Source: Neolentinus lepideus HHB14362 ss-1 (taxonomy: Eukaryota > Basidiomycota > Agaricomycetes > Gloeophyllales > Gloeophyllaceae). From it: a stretch of 64,000 bases of DNA. Shown here piece by piece: positions 25,784-37,439 of the stretch; the first letter of the stretch is position 1, and every line of letters starts with the position of its first letter. The notes beneath the pieces are model-generated. The model was not told where the DNA came from. It ran no database searches and was given only the letters and a program-made list of their open reading frames with translations. Where the stretch lies: assembly GCA_001632425.1 (NCBI GenBank), contig KV425560.1:67039-131038 (forward strand), written 5' to 3'. Position numbers and translations under genes: made by a program.

Positions 25784-27913
25784 TTACACTTTCTTGCTTT
25801 CGATCGCTTCCCCGATCGCTTCCTTAATAGATGCAATGACCTTATCTATATCACCCCGCCGCTCGTCCACGACGCTGATGCCCATATGTCTGTGAATGGA
25901 AGAAAGTATATCAGTGTCCGGATGACATGTAACCAATAGCAGCCGACTCGAACCCAACACGGAAGTATTTCTCTAACGAGACCATAAGTTGCATCCATCA
26001 GCTTGAGAGAGCCTAAGTGACAGAATACACGCACCTTTCATCGCCTTGTGTAGACCAGCAGCAACGATCACATCTTTCTTGAAAAGACGAGGTAGGACGT
26101 CTGGGCCAGTGACACCCTCGGGAAAGTAGAACTAGAGGTGTAATGAGACCGATCAGAATTATATGAACAGACGAAGTAATAGTACCGCGCTCATCCCATT
26201 GGCCGCGAAGTTGTCATCGAGCGGGACCTGCCTGAGGCCGAGCCCCTTCGCTGCCGCTTTGATCTTTTGGCTTGCTAACTTGTGGAGCTTGAGACGCTCG
26301 GTGAGGTTCGGCGAGCCCTTCGTGATGCGTGTCAGCGAGGCATGATACGCGTAAATGAGGTTAACTGGAGGCGTGGCAAAATAGGCGGGTGAGCCCTTCT
26401 CGTATGCCTGCATAACAGGAAGCCACCTAAACAAAGATAGGTATTTTCTTTATGGCTAGGAGAGAATGCAATACACACTTCTTCCAGCTTGCGTAGTATG
26501 AGTTCGGAGGAACTTTGCGGCTCTCATAAACCTAACAGGCCGTTGAGACAAGAACAGAGGCGAACGGCGTCATAGCATACCTTGATCGCCTTCTGACTCG
26601 CAACGAGAATGCTTAAGCCGGGAGGAGTACCAAGACCCTTCTGACTGGCGGTCAGTACGACGTCGATACCCCAGTCGTCCATGCGAATCTCTTCGCTCGC
26701 GACGGAGCATACGCCATCCAAGACGGTCTACCAAGGAGCTATTGAATGTCATAACTTCGAAGCGGATAGAAGATACGCGTACTAGCGTCTCCGGCGAAAC
26801 CTTCTTAACGGTCTCAGCGATGGACTTCGCATCCGACAGAACACCTGCGATCACCGATCAGCACAAAATATCCACAACATCTCTCATCTGTTGTTTACTG
26901 ACCAGTAGATGTGTCTACGTGGGTGAAAGTGACAATCTTCGGTCATTTTTCGGCAGTGTCAGTGCATATTGCGCGCTTGGTCGAAGATCACATGCGCAGA
27001 GTCGGACTGACCTTGTATTTCTTACTCTTCAGCGCCGACTCTATATCGGCCTGGCTGACAACACCGCCGACCTCAGCTGTAATATGGTCTACTTTGGCAC
27101 CGTAGGTCTGCAGACTGATTGGTAGACGTCAACGTGTGAAGTTTAGGATGACTGTTTCACTAACCATTCGGCGAAACTATCTCCAAAATAACCGGTGTTG
27201 AGGACAAGTACGTCCTCGTCGGGCTCTACGAGATTGGATGCAACCTGGAGGACTCATTAGGGACACGTCAACTCCGCAGCTTGCGCGACGCGCCTGATCC
27301 CAACCGAGGGTACCTGACCCAGCGATGAGAAATGGTTGTCCCGTGGCTGTCAGAAGCACTTCCCTGTAAAATTGATGTCATTGCAGGGTCCAACGGAGGC
27401 GAAGAGTGCCCTGACCTCGTCATACGGATGCAGTCTCCCAGCACTGGCACAAACTCTGCCGATACATGGGACATCGAGGGATGGGCATTAGCGTAGAGAA
27501 CCTATATTTTACTGGTCAGATTCCGAGCCGGACGTGAGCTGGTGTGATATGGGCATACATCGTCCGCAACTTCAATCGGTCCTGGTATACTGCGCCCGCG
27601 TGTTATACAGCATACATCACTTCGAGGTTAATACACTTACACCAGCAACCTGTTGGCGACCCTGTCAATTGTACGCCAATATAACCAAGAACCTTGGCTC
27701 ACCTGTGAGGATCCTAGTAGTCGTGGGAAGTCCATCACTCTTATACCCGAGAGAAATTGGTGCTCTTACTTGCTTGAAAGTCGCGACAGACGACATTGTG
27801 CGTCTAGGACCGACAGAACGTGGGCGAGTAGCACACAAGGAGGTCGATCGAAGGATAGCAGTGATATAGGGTCGTACGCCGGTTACAGTCCTAATCGCCA
27901 TAAGGGGCAACAA
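25784..27913 (-). CDS. AGX1: Alanine-glyoxylate / serine-pyruvate aminotransferase
   Basis: PLP-dependent class V transaminase that makes glycine from glyoxylate. I trace 16 exons (27913-27770, 27713-27703, 27649-27641, 27589-27559, 27501-27416, 27363-27294, 27244-27165, 27114-27012, 26936-26903, 26844-26783, 26727-26581, 26531-26479, 26426-26186, 26131-26035, 25972-25954, 25889-25784) closing to 430 residues. Family segments: LLVIPGPIEV, NAHPSMSHVS, FLIAGSGTLGWDQ, VLNTGYFGD, THVDTSTG, VLTASQKGLGTPPGL (PLP lysine in SQK) and YFRVGHMG. Exons 2 and 3 are only 11 and 9 nt, and without them the conserved DPHRLLVIPGP is lost. One intron starts GCGCGT. From the first Met there is a 39-residue Arg-rich, acid-free leader, probably mitochondrial; a second in-frame Met at 27796 gives 391 residues. 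No C-terminal SKL-type peroxisome signal (ends SKKV). Confidence 0.9.
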
Positions 27914-28138
27914 CTCTCTGCCATGTTTTCCCCTCGGCCCGTTGCAGCATGACTCATGGGAAACTCAAAACTTCCACGAAACGATTGACAGGAATAACGC
28001 GACGGGACGAAGTGAAACGCCATTCAAGTTGATATTCACAGGAGACAGACAGTAGCTTCAGTCAGAAACATATAGGCAGTGGTCATATGACCAAGTTGTA
28101 TCCAATAAAGAGTAGCGTAAAGAACCCTCCAAAGTCAA

Positions 28139-30637
28139 TCACCGACCAGCCAAGACACGCGAGTCACCATCAATTACCCCGTTCGTGCTACCGCCGCCGA
28201 CTATACCGGAGACCGTCCTTTGCATATCCGTCCATTCCGATTCGCGAGGTATCGCCATGTCACCAATGTCATACACGTACAACTTCCCATCGCTGCCACC
28301 CAGTGCAGTGCGGCGTCCATCCTTGCTGTCCCATTGAATCTTATTTATGGCGCGCCCGGTTCCTACACTAGTGGAGACCACGGGAACCTGCAATAGCGAA
28401 TGTTGCATGTCAGTTAATTGGGTGCACGGGAACATTCACAGACCGTGGCCGCACTCACCTCTGTATCCTGGTTCAAGTTCCAAAGTAAGAACTTGCCAGA
28501 CCCGTCAGCTGTTCCGAAGAGCGCAGGGTGCGATGGGTGCCATTTCACATCATACACATAGTCATCAGCCTCATCGAACGAGTAGACAGGAGTCACTGGA
28601 TGAACAGCCGTAGACGGCTTCGCTAGAGACTTCGCTCTCCAGAGTTTGACTGTCCAATCAACTGAGCAAGTGAGGAACAGGTCTGAGAAATCCACCGGGC
28701 CAACAAGCGGATGGAAATGGATTCCCATCACCGGGCCTGAATGTCCTCGGTAGATGTCGTATTGATTCAGGCCTGCCTTGGCTCCCGCGCGATCATAGCG
28801 ATTGGCCTGGTAGACGTTTCCCTCCTCGGTTCCAACCCAGAATGTCGTGGTCTCGTTATCGGGGAAATCCAACGTTGTAATGGCGACTTCACCTGTCTTG
28901 CTGTGACCGGCATGCACCAGTTCCAGCGTTTCCTGAATGTTTTCAGAATCAAGCCGAGATACCACCACATAAATCATACCTGGGGCTGAGCGAGCATATC
29001 AACCAGCCAACTGCACACCAAGCCATCTGTGCTACTCGTGATCAGATTGTGCGCATTCTGAGTACCGACCATCTGCATCGCATAGACGGGATGTGTGTGC
29101 CCCGCGGCTGATAGTGGTGTCTTCAGGACGGGCAAGTGTTTCGACCGGGTGTCCCATAACAATATCTGCCCTGAATATGTGCCGCCAAACACTAGGTTTG
29201 GATGGAACGGCGAGAAGGTTACGGAAAGAACATCAGACTGTAATGACCAAATTTAGTCAGCTCATGATTGACGAGAGACAGATGCTCACCTGCGAGTGGA
29301 AGACGAATTCCGGCCGCTCAAGTAAATGCAGATTCCATACGGCCACTATACCATCTGGCTCATTGAGGGCTGCTGTGTTCTTATTGTAGGATGCGCAGCT
29401 GAGTTCAGGATACTACCAGGACAGTGAGTCACCTTCCCATTCAGATGATATAGTAACGGCATACCTTCGGTGACCAGTCAACATCAGTTATGGACCGATT
29501 CTTGCAGTGCCGCTCGTCCCAGAAAGCACAGATACGCTTGACACGTTTGCCTTCAGAGTCATCTCTGGCAATGGAATTTAGCTTGCAGGATGGGGTGGTA
29601 GGCTTAGAACGCTTACGCTCCCGCCTCCGCACCGACGGTGTAATCTCGGATGTAGTCGTAGTTGTCGTTCAGAGCACGCTCGACTATCTTGGACGACTGC
29701 TCCACGAAGTCCAAGAACTCCGATGAGGTGAACACGCTTAATTTCTCCTCTTCGGTTAATTCTGTCCACTCAAGGGAACATCACAGTCAGCGATGATCTG
29801 AATACGCTACTGATCATGACATTCTCACCTCGGATCTCTTGTTCAATCTCCTTGTCAAGTTTCACACTTTCGTCCTCGAGTTCCTTCGCACGTGCACGTT
29901 CAGCCTCCAACTCTCGCTCTTTCTCCCGTAATATCTGTTCGCGGATTTCTTCTTCGATGTCCAGACTAGGCTCCGTCTCAATTGACATCGTCTGAACTTC
30001 CTTGTTGTATATCACTCGTTCCTGGAGTGTAACGATGTTACATCTTGGTGAGACTGGCAAAAAAAGATCTCATACCTTCTGGGGGAGCTCAAAGAGTTCC
30101 TGCTCGACGTCAATGAGGTCGGGAACAAATCGTGGAGTCATCGTCCTGAGTTAGCGCATTAGGCGAGAATGAAACAATCTTTAGACGGGCTTACCGTTCC
30201 ATGACATTGTCGGTGGCAGAATGGGCCAGGGTAGTTCCAAGACTGAGCGCCTCAGAACCGAAGTCACTTTGACTCTGCCGGCTAAGCCTTCCAGAGAGAG
30301 CTGACTGGCCTGAGAAGCTGCTTCCCTGACCAAGAGAAGGTGTTCCAGGGACTGATGACGACGGCGTCAACTCCCCAGCGCTGTCTACCCCCCGTCTGCT
30401 GCCCAGCAACGAGTTGACGAGGTCGTCTACATCTCGGCGAGCTGTTGACGGGCCCGCACCAGACGCCTCAAATTAACAAGTAATGTTAGCATGTGGTTCA
30501 GTATATGACAATTGCTCTTAGCGCACCTCCGACATCCGTCGTTCCGTATCCGCCCTCTGTCTCTCAGCCCTTGCCTTTCGCAACTCATTGAGTTTCTGCC
30601 TTTTGGCCTCAATTTCAGCCCTGCGTTTGTCCGACAT
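28139..30637 (-). CDS. Cytoplasmic dynein intermediate chain
   Basis: WD-repeat subunit that scaffolds light chains and links the dynein motor to dynactin for nuclear movement and vesicle transport. The start ATG at 30637 gives [20 protein letters not shown], the typical N-terminal coiled coil that binds p150-glued. A Ser/Gly-rich linker follows ([20 protein letters not shown]), then a second coiled coil around 29820-30050 ([20 protein letters not shown]). The WD part shows [92 protein letters not shown] and [13 protein letters not shown], diagnostic of DYNC1I/IC2. Several short introns were recognised; not every boundary was computed. The start lies 193 bp from the divergent SEN2 gene. Confidence 0.92.
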
Positions 30638-30830
30638 ATCCACCAAATAAGAAAAGGGTATTGGGGGTATAAGTCGACCAGGAACCGTTGTGCGGATAGT
30701 TTGATCTGAAAGCTCCTGAAAGGTGCGCCTCTAGCGCGACGCGTCCTCCTAAAGATGGGTTCGCGTCAATCTTTTCGGGAGCAATCATGATTCCACACTC
30801 TTGCACACTAGTTACCATCCTTCACTAGCT
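30638..30830. promoter_or_regulatory. Bidirectional promoter dynein IC / SEN2
   Basis: 193 bp between divergent start codons. No clear core element recognised; both genes must be driven from here. Confidence 0.55.
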
Positions 30831-32273
30831 ATGCCGTTGATCACACCTCAGCCTCGTGGACCTGGAAAAAAGAAAGGAGGCAGCTCTCGCAGGAATGAGA
30901 ACAATCGCATATATGCAAATCCTTTGCCGCTCATATTCTCTGCTGAAGAAAACAGGTTTTGGACGAGCCATACTGTCTTAGGTTTATTTGGGCTCTCGGG
31001 CTCACGCGTTGTGAATCCCCACTGCGAAGGAATATTCGATCCATATACTAGATCAGTCTGGGTAACGGACTCAGTTCATTCAACGATTTTGTGGCGAAGG
31101 GGATTCTTTGGTAAAGGTACTCTATCCCGGAGCGAACCTACCTGGCTGGCTCGACAAATAAATGCAAGACAAAACGCAGAGAAGAGTATGTTATCGGCTG
31201 CTCCTACCGAGTCAACATCTCATTGTCTGACTTCATTGATAATCGAAAGACATGGTATCTGAGCAGGTTACCGCAAACCGTCGAGCTGAGCGAAAGCAAT
31301 TCAAGCTCGACAGAGCCAGAGCTATTGCTCAAGCGGCCGAAGCAGCTGAGGCAGCATTCAAGGAGGGTCGCGTATTGACGGTGGAGGAGACTGGCGTCGT
31401 TATCCCATCCGCTGCGACGTGGAAGCCATCAAGACCACCACCGTCTTCATCTCCTGACCAACCAACTTCCGCGGCTGTGGAAGACCAGAAAGTGGATGAG
31501 GATATCCCAGACAATGTGGAGCATCTACAACTCACATTACAGGAAGCCTTCTTTCTGCTCTGGACGCTAGATTGTCTGTCCGTGATCGATCCCGATACGG
31601 TATATTTGGCGACAATCTTCATTGTGTTATTGAAGCTCAAACAATGTTGCAGCATGCGGCTATGTCACTGGAGGAGATATGGCAGACACTCCAGCTAATT
31701 CACTTTCCCCTCTATCCCAGTCTTGCGTCTGATGTGACCAATACGCGCTTCGACAATCCCTTTCTGATTAATTACGTCGTCTACCATCATTACCGCTCAC
31801 TTGGCTGGATAGTCAGAAATGGCATCAAGTTCTGCGTTGACTATCTATTGTACAAGCGGGGGCCCGTGTTCCATCATGCCGAGTAAGGTTCCATTCCTCA
31901 TTTTTTTTCTCCCGAACCTTCTGATATTACGTGCAGGTTCGCACTTGTGGTGTGCCCAGTATACGAAGACGAAGAAGACCGCCAAACGTGCCCGTTTGAT
32001 CTGCAAAATGTTGACCCGTTCTCGTGGACGTGGCTCAGTACCGTGAATCGGGTTAATTCACAAGTACAGAAGGTGCGCTATGATCGCCATTCATCCTGAG
32101 TAACTAAGATGCAAATTGATTTATCGAATTAGACCCTTGTATTAACCTACGTGACCATTCCGGCCCGCTCACGATGTCAGGCGGCTCTTCTTGCTTCACC
32201 GGCTTGCCTGCAATACTTCTCCATCCGAGAGATTGTTTTACGAAGGTTCATACCGGCGAGGATGAGAGATTGA
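30831..32273 (+). CDS. SEN2: tRNA-splicing endonuclease catalytic subunit SEN2
   Basis: Cleaves the 5' splice site of intron-containing tRNA precursors. Five exons (30831-31185, 31250-31599, 31653-31882, 31937-32072, 32133-32273) close in frame to 403 residues. The N-terminal half has [10 protein letters not shown] and [17 protein letters not shown], typical of SEN2, then a basic coiled coil ([20 protein letters not shown]) and [16 protein letters not shown]. The catalytic C-terminal domain carries [17 protein letters not shown] (tyrosine), [13 protein letters not shown] (histidine) and QVQKTLVLTYV (lysine): all three residues of the active site are present. Short introns of 50-65 bp. Confidence 0.93.
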
Positions 32274-32596
32274 AAAATCTTCGACCCCGCGCAAGTGTGG
32301 TTTAATCCTCTTCGAAATTGAGTATATGCCATAAATACAGCGATAGTTGATACAGACGGTGCTAAATGTGGCATTATATAGGACACGCAGTCTAGAGAAT
32401 CCAAACATACAATAATCAGATTGAGAGCATCCTCAGCCTATACCAAGAGTTCCAACAATACCACCCCCGACCGCGAGCGAAGACGATGGGAAAGGACTTG
32501 CCGGATTATGGGGTAGGCCTTGAAGCTCGTTAGGAGACCGTCCGAGGCCGTGGTAGCACTGGCGATAAAATAGCAGGGTTTGCACGCGTATTGACT
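32274..32596. other. Convergent 3' region between SEN2 and THP3-like gene
   Basis: 323 bp between stop codons of two convergent genes; presumably untranslated and terminator sequence. No gene seen. Confidence 0.55.
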
Positions 32597-34391
32597 CTAG
32601 ATGGCGCCCTTGATCCGGATCTTGACATATTTCTCATCATATACCTGAGCAAGGGGAGCAGCCGCCTGTTTGCAATCCAGGATCTTCTCATGTTCTGGGC
32701 TGTTGGGGTTCGTGAATACTCCTCCCTTATGTTCTATTAGGAAGTCCCGTGCTTGGGCGAGGGTATCAAATGCCAGCTCATTCTGGATGAATGACAAAGG
32801 TATTTTCATGTATCTGCAATAACAACATCAAACTCGTGCCATGAGATACGAACGAGTAACTCACGCTTTCGTCATTACCATCAGCGCCTTGATTCTTTCT
32901 CTGTCCGCGAAATGATCCATGATGTATGCACCCATATTCGGCGAATTCAGATAGAGATCGAAGAAGCGATGATAATTGCCCATAGACAGTGCACGTGAGA
33001 CGTCCAGAGCATGCCTGACGGCCGGTACATCTTTCTGTTTCGGAGTTAGCTGACCTACATAAAGATTTAATTCTGCGGATGATAGTAACAGATCTAAGCA
33101 GCGAGCGCGATGAATAGACCGACAGAGGCGTACCACTTCGATTCCGTCCATGCAAAAGCATCAGGATCCGGTACGCAGTGAACTCTTCTACTTTCCCAGG
33201 GATCCCGAGCTCGTACAGATGCCTTAGTATTGACTGGCATTGGTTATATTCTACCATATCACCCTTGGATGATAAGGATTAGTGGGAATCAGAACCATGC
33301 GGCGATGCGACATACAACTTCGAGCGCCATCCGAGCATGAATCTCATACACTTGGACAGTGAATTCATTTTTTATCCGTTGAACCTGCAACAAAGGGCCG
33401 AATCTGATTCAAATCGCTACTGAAGTCGAAATACAGGACATACAGTGAGGTCCTGTCGAAGACTCTTAAACTGACTACAAATCCAGTTATAACTGGTTTT
33501 CTGGCGCCAGCGACTCTTCAGCTCCAGCAGTGTTCTTTGCAGGACAGCGTAGGGCCGAATTTGCTCGGGTTTTGGTTCCTTCGATAGTTCAGAAAACGGG
33601 CACGTGCAACAGAGCACGTCAACTCTCACTGATGTTAACCGCAAATAATCCTTAAACAGTTCCTGAGACGTTCCTACAATCGTAAACCGATCCCAATTTG
33701 GCACATTCTTCGTGAATCGTGCCGATCAGTAGCTGAAGCAAGAGCACAAGCGCAATTGACATACTGGGTCCGCCTCAGGTTCGTCTCCGTTGCCGAAGGC
33801 AGTTGGAGATTGTGAAAAAAGGTGAGAATTCGAATGACTTGTCCGGAATAAGATGTGACCTCCATTACTGTAGCTCTTCTGTCGCTCTATCTCGTGCTCT
33901 CTTTGGAAGCGCGCAGCTCTACGCTGCAATGCAGCCTGATCGCTATATTCTGGGGCGGCGTTCACGTTCTTGAGAGCAGACTTCTTCGCCTTCTTACTCG
34001 TCACCATCGGTGATTCATGACTACCACCCGCATAAGATCAGGCGCACACTAGCATACAAGAGCACGTACATCTTCCGTTTGAGATTGTTCAGAATCAAGG
34101 GTGCTTTAGGCATGAGACTGAGAGAGCGAACAAACTCAGCTGGGAGCAGACCTGCGAAGCCGATATTGTACCTTTGCAGCTGGACGCCCTCCCAATCTGT
34201 AGTCCAGAGGGTTTTGTTATTGAAAGCATCGGATATTACCTGTCTTAGTTCAGTCTGCGCCTCTGTACGGTTTCCGTCCGTCATTTGCCCCAGGCATCTC
34301 GCTACCCAATCCCTGAGAACGGTGAGTAACCTGCAGAGAGTCCTGTTTCTTACACATACTTCAGCTGCGGTGGCCAGGTATCCGACGACAT
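32597..34391 (-). CDS. SAC3/GANP family protein, THP3/LENG8-like
   Basis: PCI-type protein linked in yeast to the THP3-CSN12 complex, which couples transcription elongation with mRNA processing; nuclear. Ten exons (34391-34360, 34312-34172, 34117-34070, 34020-33765, 33707-33630, 33578-33444, 33384-33316, 33263-33134, 33072-32865, 32813-32597) close in frame to 437 residues. Key segments: WPPQLKDWVARCLGQM, LWTTDWEGVQL, WDRFTIVGTSQELFKDYLRL, RPYAVLQRTLLELKSRW, VYEIHARMALEVGDM, EYNQCQSILRHLYELG, LNLYVGQLTPKQK, ALSMGNYHRFFDLY, MKIPLSFIQNELAF. The start at 34391 adds the N-terminal WPPQL...ARCL segment seen in the family; starting at the later ATG near 34007 would lose it. Confidence 0.9.
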
Positions 34392-34641
34392 TTCCTCTAG
34401 AAAAAGAGTTCAGATGGTATATCGGTATCAGTTCAGTAGCGGGTGTCTGTGAGGAGATGGTCCGAGACTAAAGAACACAGCAGAATCGGCTTGATACGTA
34501 TGACAGTAAGGCGTCTGCCAGTAAGTAATAGCCTCGCGGCTTGGGATGTGTGGCAGTTTTTCTCACGCCTCATGCGATTAACGCCTTCCGATTGGCGGCC
34601 TCTCCTACCGCATTTCACAAGAAACCGCCAACGTTGGGATG
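34392..34641. promoter_or_regulatory. Bidirectional promoter THP3-like / P-loop kinase
   Basis: 250 bp between divergent start codons; no clear core element seen. Confidence 0.5.
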
Positions 34642-35918
34642 ATGTCTGAACCACGAAACGATCCAGATGACACGCATGATCGTGTACATGATCACCAAGT
34701 TGTTCTTATTCTTGTTGGGCTGATAGGAAGCGGGAAAGTGCGAATTCTTTTCTTGCATCGCGCTAACTTCTAAGTAATTAACGTGAATTTGCTAATTAGT
34801 CTACATTCGCTCAAGCGCTGGAAAAGCATTTGCCCCAGTATCGCCGATGTTGTCAAGATGAACTGGGCGGCGACCGTCGGCGCGTTGAAGCACTGGCGAG
34901 ACAGACTCTCAGAGAAGGCTTGAACGTCTGCGTCGATCGCACCAATGTGGACGAAACGCAAGTTATTTAATGCATTGCTCACAGCTTGCTGAGACCAATC
35001 GGAGAATCTCTAGGCAAAGAGCTCACTGGATTAAGATAGCGCGAGAAGTCCCTGGCACTGCCATCTGGGTGCTGGTTTTCGATACACCCTATCAGGTGAG
35101 CCGGTTCACTGAACTGAATGCGTGGTCCAGAATCTAAGACATACCCAGAGGTGTGCATGGGCAGACTGCGAGAACGTATGTTCTAATTCTTTCTGAACCG
35201 ACTATATCTGATAAGCCTGCATCTAGGCATTGACCATCCGACGATTAAAACTCCGGAGCAAGCGTTAGAGATTCTAGCTCGTTTCTCGTCAAGCTTCCAA
35301 CCCCCATCACCGCATGAGGGATATCACCATATCATGAATCTGCGTCCCTCAGATCACCCCGCATTGGATTGGACCAAAGAGGAAGTGATCGCTGTCCTCC
35401 AGCAATTGCGAGATTCCCTGCCTGTCATCTCCGACAGACAGACGTACATATTACCTCAATTCTGGGGCTCAAGCTCAAGGGGGACTGCGTCTAATCGTGG
35501 CAGCTCATACCGGGGGCATGCTAGGGGGTACCCGCCTCGAGGTCGAGGATCCAGGGGACATGCACCGCAACCGAGCTCATTGGCCGTCGATCTCCATTGG
35601 TCTAATAATCTCAGATCGAGAGGCGGTCTAGATTACAGCAGTCACCCCCGAGCCAACCACATCCGCGCCTCGTGGAGTCCCCGCCCACCGCTCCGGGGTC
35701 AGTCATTCAGTGGACCCTGCATGTCTGCAGTCTCTCAGACCCGAGAAGCTGAAATATTGGATCTTACTCGGACGCGAGAGCCGGCGGTCGATCGCAATGA
35801 GTTTTCACAGCAACCAGGGGAAGGAAGTCACAAAATGGAGACTAGCTCCACCTCCGGCGGCAATTCGGGAAGTATGAGCGGGTCTGGAGCTTTCGCGGAT
35901 CCGTTGGTGTTGGAGTGA
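34642..35918 (+). CDS. P-loop polynucleotide-kinase-like protein with RG-rich tail
   Basis: Five exons (34642-34737, 34800-34957, 35014-35095, 35151-35175, 35227-35918) close in frame to 350 residues. The Walker A motif LILVGLIGSGKSTFAQAL spans intron 1. QDELGGDRRRVEALARQTL, then VCVDRTNVDE (Walker B-like, Asp before Arg-Thr-Asn), RAHWIKIAREV, WVLVFDTPY and RLRERIDHPTIK follow. This order matches the kinase half of polynucleotide kinase-phosphatase and related small fungal P-loop kinases, which phosphorylate nucleic-acid 5' ends or small substrates. No phosphatase domain is present. The C-terminal half is disordered, rich in Ser, Gly and Arg with several RG repeats (SSYRGHARGYPPRGRGSRGH), suggesting RNA or DNA contact. 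The second intron starts with GCAAGT, a GC donor. Substrate unknown. Confidence 0.78.
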
Positions 35919-36225
35919 TTTGTACAACTCCTACGATAATACAAAGGTAATTGTAGGTGAATGGTGCAGGGTCGCAATGACATGCAGTTGAACGGAAGAG
36001 CGCATTGTTGTAAATCTATGATTAGTACGTTCGATAACACCTCAAAATCGCCATGTATTCGGTTGCAGTCTCACACTGCGTCTATTCCAGCGTGGCGATG
36101 CAGTATATGACGAGACAATAAGAGACGAAGTGAGTCGCCACACGGCACTGAATATAGCGTTCGAGACCTCACGTACAACTTGAAAGCATCATAGTCACCG
36201 AATCTTATCTGTGAACGGAACGCAA
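35919..36225. other. Convergent 3' intergenic region
   Basis: 307 bp between the stops of the P-loop kinase (plus) and the TPR gene (minus). Nothing recognised beyond presumed untranslated ends. Confidence 0.55.
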
Positions 36226-37288
36226 TCAATGCTTCTCGTCTGACTTATTATCGCTGCTCCCTGGAGTTTCGGAACCTTGCTTTTCCGAGGCCTCATTCAT
36301 CTTCCGCCCCAGGATCTTGGCGCTCACCTATAAATCGATCGGTAATCAATCAGAAGATTAAAACACTCGAAGGCGTATGAAAGTTTGGATACCGACGTTA
36401 CGGATATGCATGGCAGCTCGCTCAACGCCGAAGTCTTTACTACGCTTATACTGCTCCAAAGCTTCCTCCAATCTTCCAGCTAGAGCCAAGACAGAAGTAA
36501 GACGGGAAAGAACCATAGTAAGTGAATGGGTTACTGACAGGCTTCTAACACTGCGGCGAGGTTGAAAGCAATCTCAGCGTCTTCAGGTGCCAGAGACGCG
36601 GCTATGCTGGATTACAGTCGGCGTAAGCACCGACTCGTAACGTAAAGATGAGTATACGTGCTGTAAATGGTGCAGCGCAAGGTCCGGCCGGGCGGCGGGA
36701 GATATTATATAGGCACTCGCCAAATCTAGCCTACGAGTGAAATGACGCGTAGATAAATGGACGGAGAGACGGACTTGTATGGGCGTCTGGACTTGAGGGT
36801 TGCAGCGCAATAGATTCCTTCCATGCTTCTATTGCTTCGTTGAACTCCTCTATACAGTGTGGTGAATTGAGAGTACGAACGACGAGAGATATCACGACCA
36901 ACTTAGATGGTAACACGTAACACCATAGTTGAAGAGCGAGCTGGCATTCTTTTTGATCTGGATACTCCTTTGATAGAGATGCTTTGCGGCCTGAACGTCG
37001 CCCTCCTCAAGCTTCTGAGTTCCTTGCTCGAGGCATCTCAGAGCTTCGACTTCAGCAGGGTCCGTCGCAGTGGAATGAGGTGTCGTTGACGTAGCATAAC
37101 CTTATTCAAAAGACAATAAGCCGAATCTAAGTTCAATCTATACATGCTCTGAGAGCAAACTTACGTTTCTGCTGAAATCTTTGCCCAGAGGCTGGCCCAC
37201 AGCGGACCCGCTGGGCTGATGCGGATATACTAGCTGACTTTGGATAAATTGCTCGATAAATTGTGGGCAGGACGCGCAACGAGGCCAT
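36226..37288 (-). CDS. TPR-repeat protein with a mitochondrial-type presequence
   Basis: Seven exons (37288-37165, 37100-36903, 36849-36775, 36725-36662, 36606-36539, 36479-36397, 36327-36226) close in frame to 237 residues. The first about 45 residues (MASLRVLPTIYRAIYPKSAS and on) are basic, hydroxylated and acid-free, a typical matrix-targeting presequence. Tetratricopeptide-like helices follow: ALRCLEQGTQKLEEGDVQAA, FNYGVTCYHLKEFNEAIEAW, NLASAYI..RPDLALHHL, IAFNLAAVLEA and LEEALEQYKRSK. The C-terminus is hydrophilic. Exon 4 appears to end at a GC donor (GCACGT); the alternative GT donor breaks the frame. Likely a mitochondrial scaffold or assembly factor, but I cannot assign a named ortholog. 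It shares a 151-bp promoter region with TIM23. Confidence 0.8.
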
Positions 37289-37439
37289 GGTGCGAAACCT
37301 GCGCTGAACTTGTCCAATTGTTGTCTCCAAAACGGATAGCCTTCGCAGCTGACTAAGGTTAGGGTCCGATACCAGATTCCCGCGGAGTCTGAAAATTTGG
37401 TCCTCGTCCCAGCCGTCAGTGGCTTCTCCTCCGTCAAGC
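37289..37439. promoter_or_regulatory. Bidirectional promoter TPR protein / TIM23
   Basis: 151 bp between divergent start codons of two mitochondrial genes. Co-expression is an inference from the layout. Confidence 0.55.

Noticed and set aside
34021..34284. Separate small gene on minus upstream of the THP3-like gene
   Set aside because: These are exons 2 and 3 of the THP3-like gene, joined in frame by valid splice sites and matching its N-terminal family segment.
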